A DNA stretch of 64,000 bases from Elusimicrobiota bacterium (GTDB lineage: Bacteria > Elusimicrobiota > Elusimicrobia > FEN-1173): contig JADKCG010000006.1 of assembly GCA_016714745.1 (NCBI GenBank), forward strand, positions 77,534 through 141,533, given 5' to 3'. The notes below the pieces were generated by a model. The model did not search any database. It was not told where the DNA came from and was given only the letters and a program-made list of their open reading frames with translations. Made by a program: the position numbers and the translations under genes. Below, one piece after another: positions 56,449-64,000 of the stretch (positions are counted from its first letter, which is position 1; each line of letters begins with the position of its first letter).

Positions 56449-56832
56449 TCAAGTTGCCAACGGAGGTTTTCCGTTCAAGAGCGCGGTCACATGCTCCAAG
56501 AGAACCCCCGGTTCCACGGGTTTTGAGAGAAAATCGTCGGCTCCTACGCTTAAAGCCTGGTGTTTGTCCGCCTGAAACGTCTTGGCCGAGAGAATGAGAA
56601 TTTTGATCCCCGACGTCTTCTCGACCCGCTTAAGACGGTGGCAGACTTCATAGCCATGAACCTCCGGGAGCATGACGTCGAGAACGATCAAGTCCGGAAA
56701 TTCGGCGGCCACTGCGTCAAGCGCGGCTTGGCCATCGGCCGCAACCTTAACGCGGTGTCCGGCACTTTCAAAGACAAACCGAAGGAAGTCTCGGTTTGCT
56801 TCGTCATCTTCCACAACAAGTATTTTAGCCAT
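56449..56832 (-). CDS. Single-domain response regulator
   Basis: 127 residues from ATG 56832. Receiver motifs: EDDEANR (8-14), phospho-acceptor Asp about residue 52 in LIVLDVMLPEVHG, ILSAKT and LSKPVEP. No output domain. It is divergent from valS and not next to a kinase, so its partner is unknown. Confidence 0.88.
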   Translation of the reverse strand: MAKILVVEDDEANRDFLRFVFESAGHRVKVAADGQAALDAVAAEFPDLIVLDVMLPEVHGYEVCHRLKRVEKTSGIKILILSAKTFQADKHQALSVGADDFLSKPVEPGVLLEHVTALLNGKPPLAT

Positions 56833-56914
56833 AGCTCTCTGGGGATTATAGGTCATGGGAACGCCGGCGTCAATTTGGAAAGTGTTGACGAATGTGATAA
56901 TCTGAGCTCCCTGT

Positions 56915-59754
56915 ATGGAGCTCCCAACCGTTTATAGCCCGGAAGAAACCGAATCGAAATGGTATCCCCTCTGGGAAGGGCGCGGCCTTTTTGGCTCGCG
57001 CCAAGATTCCGACCGTCCCGCTTTTACCATCGTCATCCCCCCGCCCAATGTTACGGGATCCCTTCATATGGGGCATGCGCTCAACAACACCCTTCAAGAT
57101 GTCTTGGTGCGGTGGCACCGGATGAAGGGCGACAACGCCCTGTGGATCCCCGGCACTGACCACGGCGGCATCGCCACGCAAAACGTGGTCGAGAAAATTT
57201 TAAAGAAAGAAGGGAAATCCCGACACGATTTGGGAAGGGTTAAGTTTCTGGAACGGATGTGGGCCTGGAGAAAAGAGTCGGGGGACACGATCCTTCACCA
57301 ACTAAGAAAACTGGGCTGTTCCTTGGATTGGACCCGCACCCGGTTCACCATGGACGAAGCCAGTTCTCGCGCGGTTGCGGCGGCCTTCGGCGCCTTTTTC
57401 CAAAAGGGGCTTGTTTATCAAGGGGTTCGCTTGGTCAACTGGTGTCCGCGGTGTTGTACCGCGCTTTCTGACATCGAAGTCGAACATGAAGAACGGGCGG
57501 GGAACCTTTGGCACATTCGTTATCCCTTCGCGGACGATCCTTTGGGCGGTATTGTCGTGGCTACCACCCGTCCTGAAACCATGCTGGGGGATACCGCGGT
57601 GGCCGTCAACCCGACCGACGAACGATACCGAGGGGTGGCGGGCAAAAAACTAAAGTTGCCGCTCATGGACCGCGTGATTCCGATCGTCGCCGACGCGGCG
57701 GTAGACGCCGCCTTTGGCACCGGGGCGGTCAAAGTCACCCCGTCCCACGACGCCACGGATTTTGAAATCGGAGAGCGCCACCATCTGCCTCACGAGAGGG
57801 TCATTGGCTTCGATGGAAAAATGACCGTTCGCGCCGGACGGTTTGCCGGGTTGCCTATTAAAGAGTGTCGCGAAAAGGTCGTCGCGGAATTGGAGGCGTT
57901 GGGTCTTTTGGTGAAAGTGGAAGATCACCGCTTGGCGGTGTCCACCTGCTACCGATGCGCAACAACCATAGAACCCCTGGAATCCAGCCAATGGTTTTTA
58001 AAAACCACCCTCATGGCGGAAGCCGCCGCCAAGGCGACGGAAGAGGGGCGGGTCAACATTCATCCCGAATCCTGGGCAAAACCCTATTTGGCGTGGCTTC
58101 ACAACAACCGGGATTGGTGCATTTCCCGACAAATTTGGTGGGGCCACCAAATCCCCGTTTGGTATTGCCTGGCCTGCGGGGACTACTCCGAGGAAAAAGT
58201 GCGCCGCATCCGCGAAGACCCGACCTTTAAAAACGAGAGCGTGAAGTCTCTTCTGCGGGAAGGCTCGCCGCGCCCCATCGTGCAAGCCGAAGCGCCCACC
58301 GCCTGCCCCCATTGCCAAGGCAAAGATCTGGTGCGAGACCCGGACGTTTTGGACACTTGGTTCTCCTCGGGTCTTTGGCCCCTGACCACACTGGGTTGGC
58401 CGGACGAAACCGACTCCCTTAAAATCCATTACCCCACCTCGGTGTTGGCCACTGGGCACGAAATCCTTTATTTGTGGGTGGCGCGGATGGTGATGATGGG
58501 GCTGACTCTTCGCAACGACATCCCTTACCGGGACGTTTTCATTCACGGCATCGTGCGGGACAAACAAGGCCGCAAGATGTCCAAATCGCTAAACAACGTG
58601 ATCGACCCCTTGGACATCATGAAAAAGTTCGGCACCGACGCCCTGCGGTTCGCGTTGGTGTCCCAGGCGTCCCCCGGCCGCGACATGCAAATGTCGGACG
58701 ACAATTTTGTGGGCGCACGAAATTTCGCCAACAAGATTTGGAACGCCAGCCGGTTCGTCATGATGAACTTGAAAGACTTTAAACCCGTGAACATCCCCGT
58801 GGCGGACCGAACCCCCGCGGACCGCTGGATCATCCAACGGTTCACCGACACCCTCGCCCAGGTGGACGGGTTCTTGGCCGGGTTCGACCCGTCCCAAGCC
58901 GGCCGGGCCTTGTATGGCTTTTTCTGGAACGATTTTTGCGATTGGGCATCGAAATGGCGAAACCGCGAATGCAACCAGGGGCCGCTGACCAACCCGCGTT
59001 AAAACAAACATTGACGGAGATCTTGGACGGAATTCTCCGCGCTTTGCACCCGATCATGCCGTTCATCACGGAAGAATTGTGGCAAAACCTGTGGACCGGT
59101 TTAGGATCAAAACCTGCCGGCAGTTTGATGGAAGGCCCCTACGAATGCCCTTGGACGGGCCCTCTCGCGACGTCGAACGACATGCGCGGAATCGCGCTGG
59201 TTCAAGAAACGGTGACGGCGATCCGCACCATCCGCTCCGAAATGAACGTCCCGCCCGGAAAACAGATCAAGGTGATCGTGAATATAAAAGACGCTTCTAT
59301 TCTGACCAAGAATCTATTGTCCCTGTTGTCCCCCCACATTCAACACCTCGCCAAAATCGGAGACTGGCAGTGTATCGAGGGGGGCGAATGCCCCCCCCAG
59401 GCGGCGGCCGAGGCGGCGGCCGATTTCGAGATGTTTATTCCCTTGGAAGGATTGATCGATTTCGCAAAAGAAAGAACCCGTCTCGAAAAAAACAAAGCCG
59501 AATGTGAAGCGGCTATTAAACGGGACGAAGAGCGGTTGGTCAACCCTGATTTCCGAACCCGCGCCCCTGCCGACAAGGTGGCTGAAGTCGAAACCCGCCT
59601 GGCGGAAAGCAAAGCCCAGCACACACGCCTGAATCATTTCTCCGCGCCCTGGCAGAAGAAGGGGAAAAGGGGGGGGAGGGGGGGGGGGGGGGGTGAGGGG
59701 GGGGGGGTGGGGGGGGGAAAGGCCCCCCCCCGAAGGTTGGCCTCATCCGCCTAA
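56915..59754 (+). CDS. valS: Valyl-tRNA synthetase, apparent frameshifts and damaged 3' end
   Basis: The class Ia signatures are intact: PPPNVTGSLHMGHALNN (about 45) with a HIGH-type motif, the editing domain (VVATTRPETMLGDTAVAV), and KMSKS in GRKMSKSLNNVIDPLD. The anticodon domain begins in one frame and continues in another after ~58950, where GGGCATCG should read GGGCAATCG (IEMAKPRMQPGAADQPALKQ). The C-terminal coiled coil (ERTRLEKNKAECEAAIKRDE) ends near 59640. Another C is missing there, and a G tract (59661-59717) obscures the true stop. The stop at 59754 is therefore doubtful. Confidence 0.92.
59661..59731. repeat. Extreme G/C homopolymer tract
   Basis: Nearly unbroken G runs (59661-59717) are followed by AAAGG and a ten-C run, which can fold back on the Gs. 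It lies at the end of valS where ordinary coding sequence is expected. Probably low-quality consensus or a true slippage tract. Confidence 0.8.
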
Positions 59755-60563
59755 CACACTTGCGATTTTTTCGAGGAGGGTGAGGCGCGGGCGTTGGGTG
59801 AAGATTTGGAATTGACGTTGCTCGATTTTGTTTAGGAGTCGGCTGTAAAGACGGCCCATGATCAACGCGGGGCGAGCGGAACTTCGTTTATCGGCGGGCA
59901 CGGCCGCGAACGCCGTCTTAAAGAGGGCCTGGGTTCGATCCGCTTCAAACTTCATCAGTTGGCGAAAATTTTCGTTGTAAATCAAACCCAATATTTCTTG
60001 GTCTCCCAAATTGAAACGGCGCAAATCCTCCTGGGGCAAATAGATTCTGTCCCGCAGGGCATCCACTTTGACGTCACGTAAAATATTGACCATTTGCACG
60101 GCCTGCCCGAGCGTCACGGCGAATTCCCTTTGACCGACCGGATCCAAGCCGAAAATGGAGAGGCAAACCAACCCCACGGTTCCAGCAACCCCATAGCAGT
60201 AGGATTTCACTTCGTCCCACGTTTCATACCGGGTTTGGGTGAGGTCCCGCTCCACACCGCCGATGAGCTCCACCAGATTTTTTCGATCAATGGGAAATTG
60301 GGTCAAAGCCCGTTGGAGCGGGCGCCAAACCTGAAGAGCAACGTCCTCCGTCACCGGACCGCCGGACAACACAGCGCGCCACGCCGACAGGATCCGACGT
60401 GCCCGCACAGGATCCTTGCCGTCCAGACCGATTTCGTCAACCGCATCGTCCACTTCCCGGGCAAACGCATACACCGCCGCCAACGCCTGCGGCGGCGTCC
60501 TAAAAACCAAAAGGCCGGCGCAAAACTGCTCGACTTAAATGGCGTCACCCCAAAAGTCATCAT
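59743..60563 (-). CDS. hpnD: Presqualene diphosphate synthase HpnD, one apparent frameshift
   Basis: About 273 residues. The frame from ATG 60563 (MMTFGVTPFKSSSFAPAFWFL) shifts near 60505 into FRTPPQALAAVYAFAREVDD. The trans-prenyltransferase Asp-rich regions REVDDAVDE and QMVNILRDVKVD are present, with LPQEDLRRF in between. It makes presqualene diphosphate from farnesyl diphosphate in the HpnCDE route to squalene. The ATG overlaps the hpnC stop. Confidence 0.88.
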
Positions 60564-61438
60564 ACCCCCCTCAGCATTTTCCCAAACAGGCGAACCCAAT
60601 CCCACGTTGAAACGTGGGGCCGTCGAGTCCAAACATCAAAACGTTGTCCTTCAATTTTCCGAAGGATTTCCGTGCCCCCGAGCCACACGAACCGCAATTC
60701 TTTTCGCAAACGTTTCGGCGAATCGTCCAAAAGCGGGCGCCCCTCGTTAAAAAAGCCCCATGTTCGGGTCACCAAATGAAGGATCAATTCCCTCAGTGCT
60801 TCCGACGCCGGCCCGCCAAGCACATCGACTTCGCTGACGCCAAATTTCGACATGTCATCTTGAGGAACATAGATCCGATTTTTTAGGGCGTCGACAGTAA
60901 CGTCTTGCCAGAAATTCGCCAGTTGAAGCGCGGTGCAAATGGCGTCCGACCAACGCCCCCGTTCTTCTGTCCAACCGCCGAAAAGACGTAACACAATTTC
61001 ACCGACAGGATTCGCCGAAGAGCGGCAATAGAAAAGCAAATCATCAAAGGTTTTGTGCCGGTTTTTTTGCACATCCATCTCGAAGGCGGTGATGAGTCTA
61101 TCAAAAGGAGTTAAGGGAAGCGAATGGCGTGCCACCACGTCCGACAACGCCCAAAACACCGGATGATTCTCGTGCGCCGGCCCGGCGATTAGACGCCGCC
61201 GCCAATCCGCGAGGCGGGCGAGTCGGGTGGGATCGTTCATCCCCCATTCATCGGCGAAATCGTCGGCACAACGGGCAAACGCGTAAACCGCAGAAACAGC
61301 CGGGCGGAGGGAACGGGGCAACCAGAGAGAGGCCACCGGAAAGTTTTCGTAATGGCCGCGGGTCAAACGCTGACAGGCGGCATAGGAGTCAGAGAGACTT
61401 CCGACAAAGGACGGGAGAGTGTCGGAAGAAAACGGCAT
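60560..61438 (-). CDS. hpnC: Squalene synthase HpnC (hydroxysqualene-forming partner)
   Basis: 292 residues. The Asp-rich motif is ARCADDFADEWG (about 56-67), and the second is QLANFWQDVTVDALKNRIYV, with PQDDMSKFG after it. It resembles HpnC, which turns presqualene diphosphate into hydroxysqualene; HpnE, the third enzyme, is not in the window. A conserved element (copy C) begins 12 bp upstream, on the opposite strand. Confidence 0.9.
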   Translation of the reverse strand: MPFSSDTLPSFVGSLSDSYAACQRLTRGHYENFPVASLWLPRSLRPAVSAVYAFARCADDFADEWGMNDPTRLARLADWRRRLIAGPAHENHPVFWALSDVVARHSLPLTPFDRLITAFEMDVQKNRHKTFDDLLFYCRSSANPVGEIVLRLFGGWTEERGRWSDAICTALQLANFWQDVTVDALKNRIYVPQDDMSKFGVSEVDVLGGPASEALRELILHLVTRTWGFFNEGRPLLDDSPKRLRKELRFVWLGGTEILRKIEGQRFDVWTRRPHVSTWDWVRLFGKMLRGV

Positions 61439-61450
61439 GAAAGAACTTAA

Positions 61451-61560
61451 ATTAACCGGTATTCCCCGGTTGGCACAGGGTGACTGTCGACAATGGGCCG
61501 AAAAAAAATTCCCAGCCCTCCCGGACGGAAATGCTCAGTCATCTGAAAATTTAAGGTTAA
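61451..61560 (+). other. Conserved ~110-nt structured element, copy C
   Basis: Same blocks as copies A and B (TTAACCGG, CCCCGGTTGGCACAGGG, CCCTCCCGG, GGAAATGCTCAGTCA). TTAACC at the start and GGTTAA at the end are perfectly complementary. It fills the gap between hpnC and the gene ending at 61557. Confidence 0.65.
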
Positions 61561-61974
61561 TCCCAGATGGGAGCGTGCCAGAGGGTTTCCATCAGCCAAC
61601 GAACTTCAGAATCGCAATACCCCATTTCTGAATATTGAGGTTTTCCACGGTCGTCCATATACGTCAGTCCAAAGATAATGTCGCGGTGACGGTCCACATG
61701 GCTGTTCCGAGACCAGGCGGCCGAAACGCACAAGAGACCCCCGGGAATGTCCAAATGGGCTCGCCACTCGGCTTTCGCGCAGGGACCTTGGCAGGAGAGT
61801 CCGCTGTGGGCAGGATATTCATTTTCCTCTTGAGATCGTTGCGACGGTTTTCCCGACATTCCGCCAGCGTCGCAAATGGAAGACAAAAATGATTCGAGTT
61901 TTCGTTTCGTCAGTTTCGGGAAGGTGTTTGGGGGGAGACTGGGTTCTTTGTTCGTCAGCGTTATGCTTGGTCAT
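61557..61974 (-). CDS. Hypothetical cysteine-containing protein, one apparent frameshift
   Basis: About 138 residues. ATG 61974 has an excellent site (GGGAGG, 8 nt upstream) and reads MTKHNADEQRTQ. Removing one C from a six-C run near 61940 joins it to the downstream frame (KLTKRKLESFLSSICDAGG). That frame has several Cys and Trp residues (HSGLSCQGPCAKAEW, LLCVSAAWSRN) and ends LWHAPIWD. No known family. Confidence 0.5.
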
Positions 61975-61987
61975 AGGGAATACCTCC

Positions 61988-62308
61988 CTAAATCGAATCC
62001 TTTAAATTGAACCAAGCGACGGGTTGCCGCCCATGGGGATGCCCCTGTGCCGCGTAAACAGCCCCCCCGCGAATTTCATACCAAGGCACTGTCAACCCCG
62101 CCCGTTGGGGATGATGTTCCGTCGGATAAACCTGGTTGTCCCGAACCACATACCACGCCCGCGGGTCTTCCCCATCAGAATGGTGTGGCGTGGTAAATAC
62201 CAACTCTCCCCTCAAAACAAAGGTTGGGAGGCTCTGGGCACCTTTCGGGTGGTGAGCGGTATTGTAGAAAAATTGGTCGGCCATAGATCGAAATGGAAAC
62301 CGGGTCAT
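61988..62308 (-). CDS. Hypothetical protein with short HP/VY repeats
   Basis: 106 residues. About four imperfect ~23-residue repeats share the form WYxxRxxxVYxxxHHPxG: PTFVLRGELVFTTPHHSDG, AWYVVRDNQVYPTEHHPQ, PWYEIRGGAVYAAQGHPHG. They suggest a small beta-repeat fold with His side chains in line. No signal peptide; the start is uncertain (62284 is also possible). Function unknown. Confidence 0.6.
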   Translation of the reverse strand: MTRFPFRSMADQFFYNTAHHPKGAQSLPTFVLRGELVFTTPHHSDGEDPRAWYVVRDNQVYPTEHHPQRAGLTVPWYEIRGGAVYAAQGHPHGRQPVAWFNLKDSI

Positions 62309-62408
62309 TCTACCATAAATGTCCCAGACCGAACGGCAAATTTATCTCGATTTTCCCACAAGGTTGATGAAAATTGCTAGAATGGCCCCCTCGGGGCACG
62401 ACCCCGCG

Positions 62409-62480
62409 GGGTCCGTAGCTCAGGGGTAGAGCATTCGCCTTTTAAGCGAGGGGTCGAGGGTTCGAATCCCTCCGGACCCA
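62409..62480 (+). tRNA. tRNA-Lys (TTT)
   Basis: Acceptor GGGTCCG pairs with CGGACCC. The D-arm is TAGCTCAGGGGTAGAGC, the anticodon loop CTTTTAA (TTT), and the T-arm GAGGGTTCGAATCCCTC. CCA is not encoded (AAAA follows). Confidence 0.95.
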
Positions 62481-62605
62481 AAATTTTATTCGTTCCTTTG
62501 TGTTGGTCTGGAAGGATTCGAAGCCAACTTGCCCGCCGCCTTGAATGGCGGATGAAGGGCAAGTGGCCGGCCTCCGGAGGAGCGGCGAAGCCGCGGGGGA
62601 GGAGG

Positions 62606-62631
62606 GAATCCCTCCGGACCCAAAATTTTAT
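62606..62631. repeat. Duplicated 3' end of tRNA-Lys
   Basis: 26 bp identical to the end of tRNA-Lys plus 9 bp of flank (62464-62489). It lies 142 bp downstream, an arrangement seen when an element integrates into a tRNA 3' end. No integrase gene lies between the copies. The rest of 62490-62782 holds no gene I can support. Confidence 0.75.
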
Positions 62632-62782
62632 GTTCCTCCGCTAGGCATATTTCTCTGTCTGGCTGTTTGCCCGAACGCACAAATCGATTTGGAGCGTTCG
62701 GGCCCGGGGCGCTCACGATCTCGCGCCCGACATAACCGGCCGAAGTTCCCAAAGCCACGTAGGTGGCTTTGACTTCGACCAT

Positions 62783-62857
62783 GTCCCCGTCGACTAGCGG
62801 TTAGGTCACGGCCCTTTCAAGGCCGTAGCACGGGTTCGATTCCCGTCGGGGACACCA
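62783..62857 (+). tRNA. tRNA-Glu (TTC)
   Basis: Acceptor GTCCCCG pairs with CGGGGAC. The D-arm is TCGACTAGCGGTTAGGTCA, the anticodon loop CTTTCAA (TTC), and the T-arm CACGGGTTCGATTCCCGTC, with encoded CCA. Its 3' half overlaps the open frame of the neighbouring recombinase on the other strand. Confidence 0.95.
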
Positions 62858-64000
62858 TTTCCTGTAGGTGGTAGAGGCAGAAGGGCCCACTCCCAGTCCG
62901 GGGGTGGGCTCTTTTGTTTGTGGTGTTCGCGGGGGGCTGTCGGTCGGGGCCACTCTGAGCGCGGGGGCGGAGGACACGGGCTCGGACGCTGTTTTTCCGT
63001 CGAAGGCGGGGTCACAAACAAATTCGACGATGACCGACGTTTTGGAATAGTGAATCCGTTTGATGCCTCGGCGAAGGGCCAGGGCTTTTTCAATTCCGGT
63101 TTTGCGCGCACATGCATTTAAGAATTTCTGAATGCCTTGGCCCAGTTTTTCGGCCGTTATGTTCTCAAAATGCCCCTGGGGTTCGATTCCCGCTGGGAGG
63201 GTCGAGCGAAGTTCTTCCCCACTCGAATAAACCAGTTTATTTAAATATTCCTTGTCCATCGAAACCCTTAAAAGGTTCTGATAAACCGCTTCATGAAAAC
63301 GGCTGGCATTAATCTGGCGGACTGAGCAAAGGCCCCATCCCCGGTGCGAAAGTTTACTGCACCGGTAATAAAAATATTTCTTCACCTTGTGGTTCTTGTT
63401 TTTCAGAATATAGGACGCGCTCATACTGGAGCCACATTCCTGGCACTGGATCAGGCCACCATAGGGCATGTTCACCAAGTTGCGTCCTTGCGGCCGGGTA
63501 TTTCCTTTCAGCAGGGTTTGCACATGGGTAGGTAAGGTCTTCCGAAATGATCGCCTCATGGACCCCGGGGAAAACCTTGCCGTTATGAATGATCTTCCCG
63601 GTCAGGACTGGGTTTCTCAATAGATGGCGAATAAGGGAATCCCCATACGGACGACGGTTCCGCGTTTGAAAACCATTCTTTTTCAGCATTTCCAGAATTG
63701 AAAAAACCTGTTGATCCTGGGCGAACATTTCGAAAATTTTCCGCACAAGCGCGGCTTTTTCGGGTTCAACAACGAGCCGCGCGTTCTCTGCTCGGTACCC
63801 CAATGGTGGGCGGCCACCAATGTATAAACCCCGCTTCACTTTTTGAACTATTTTGTCCCGTATCCGCTCGGCAATCAGCTCCCGTTCAAACTGGCCAAAA
63901 GTGAGCATGATATTTCTCAATAAACGACCAGCGGGGGTAGAGGTATCGAATCTTTCTGTCACTGAGATAAAGGAAACATTATGGGGCTCGAAATATTCGA
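62801..64000 (-). CDS. Large serine recombinase, 5' end outside window, one apparent frameshift
   Basis: Two frames join near 63540. The upstream part has the end of the resolvase domain (VSFISVTERFDTSTPAGRLL, LTFGQFERELIAERIRDKI) and the recombinase domain (GRPPLGYRAENARLV, NRRPYGDSLIRHLLRNP). The downstream part has a zinc ribbon (CQECGSSMSASY, YYRCSKLSHRGWGLC). The final residues are read from tRNA-Glu antisense and may not be real; the native stop may be different. Such enzymes integrate phages or elements, often at tRNAs, and this one ends in tRNA-Glu. Confidence 0.85.

Noticed and set aside
62377..62562. Frame with GPEGFEPSTPRLKG on the minus strand
   Set aside because: This is the antisense translation of tRNA-Lys, a common false gene.
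62486..62782. 98-residue minus-strand frame between the two tRNAs
   Set aside because: It reads partly through the duplicated tRNA-Lys tail and shows no recognisable domain or ribosome binding site.

Overview
The window (about 57% GC, densely packed, many 4-base gene overlaps) is chromosomal DNA of a Gram-negative-type bacterium. It carries two TolC/RND efflux pairs, OmpA and PorV-like proteins, lnt, a Sec-exported MsrB, hpnC/hpnD squalene-pathway genes, a 2-oxoacid:ferredoxin oxidoreductase and surface proteins with FlgD-like C-termini. The TIGR03545/TIGR03546 gene pair and the FlgD-tailed surface proteins suggest an uncultured lineage such as Elusimicrobiota, but that placement is only an inference.

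Layout. 1-1551: end of a type III polyketide synthase/methyltransferase pair. 1555-5640: a REP-associated tyrosine transposase (RAYT) element, an FG-GAP surface protein, tmRNA, and two non-autonomous elements with the RAYT termini. 5645-16792: a tightly overlapping seven-gene minus-strand operon (TolC, RND, TolC, RND, M48 protease, tadA, PilZ). 17000-28997: lipoprotein, ftsH, response regulator, REC-histidine kinase, TPR protein, rpsA, secA, lnt and initiator tRNA. 29052-36024: porin, HAMP protein, korAB and an AbiE-type toxin-antitoxin module. 36107-42000: OmpA, PorV-like protein and a large fibronectin-III surface protein. 42081-45694: a complete diversity-generating retroelement (DGR). 46237-61438: mostly housekeeping genes (ychF, rdgB, gap, valS, hpnC/hpnD). 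61557-64000: two unknown small genes, tRNA-Lys, tRNA-Glu and a large serine recombinase cut by the window end.

The most interesting system is the DGR. On the minus strand, in transcription order, it has a promoter, a secreted FGE/C-type-lectin-fold target gene whose last 144 bp are the variable repeat (VR), a 9-bp GC hairpin, a reverse transcriptase, an Avd-type accessory gene and a template repeat (TR). VR and TR differ at 9 of 144 positions; 8 are template adenines, all within six AAY (Asn) codons. A ~110-nt element of unknown type lies between RT and avd; two more copies precede the efflux operon and hpnC.

Caution on reading frames: about a dozen conserved genes (RND permease, ftsH, secA, valS, hpnD, DGR target, RT and others) are broken by one-base indels, mostly in homopolymers. 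One case is checked by an internal duplicate (GGG against GGGG in two otherwise near-identical 480-bp repeats). This looks like uncorrected consensus error rather than mass pseudogenisation, so such genes are given as single features with the suspected frameshift noted.
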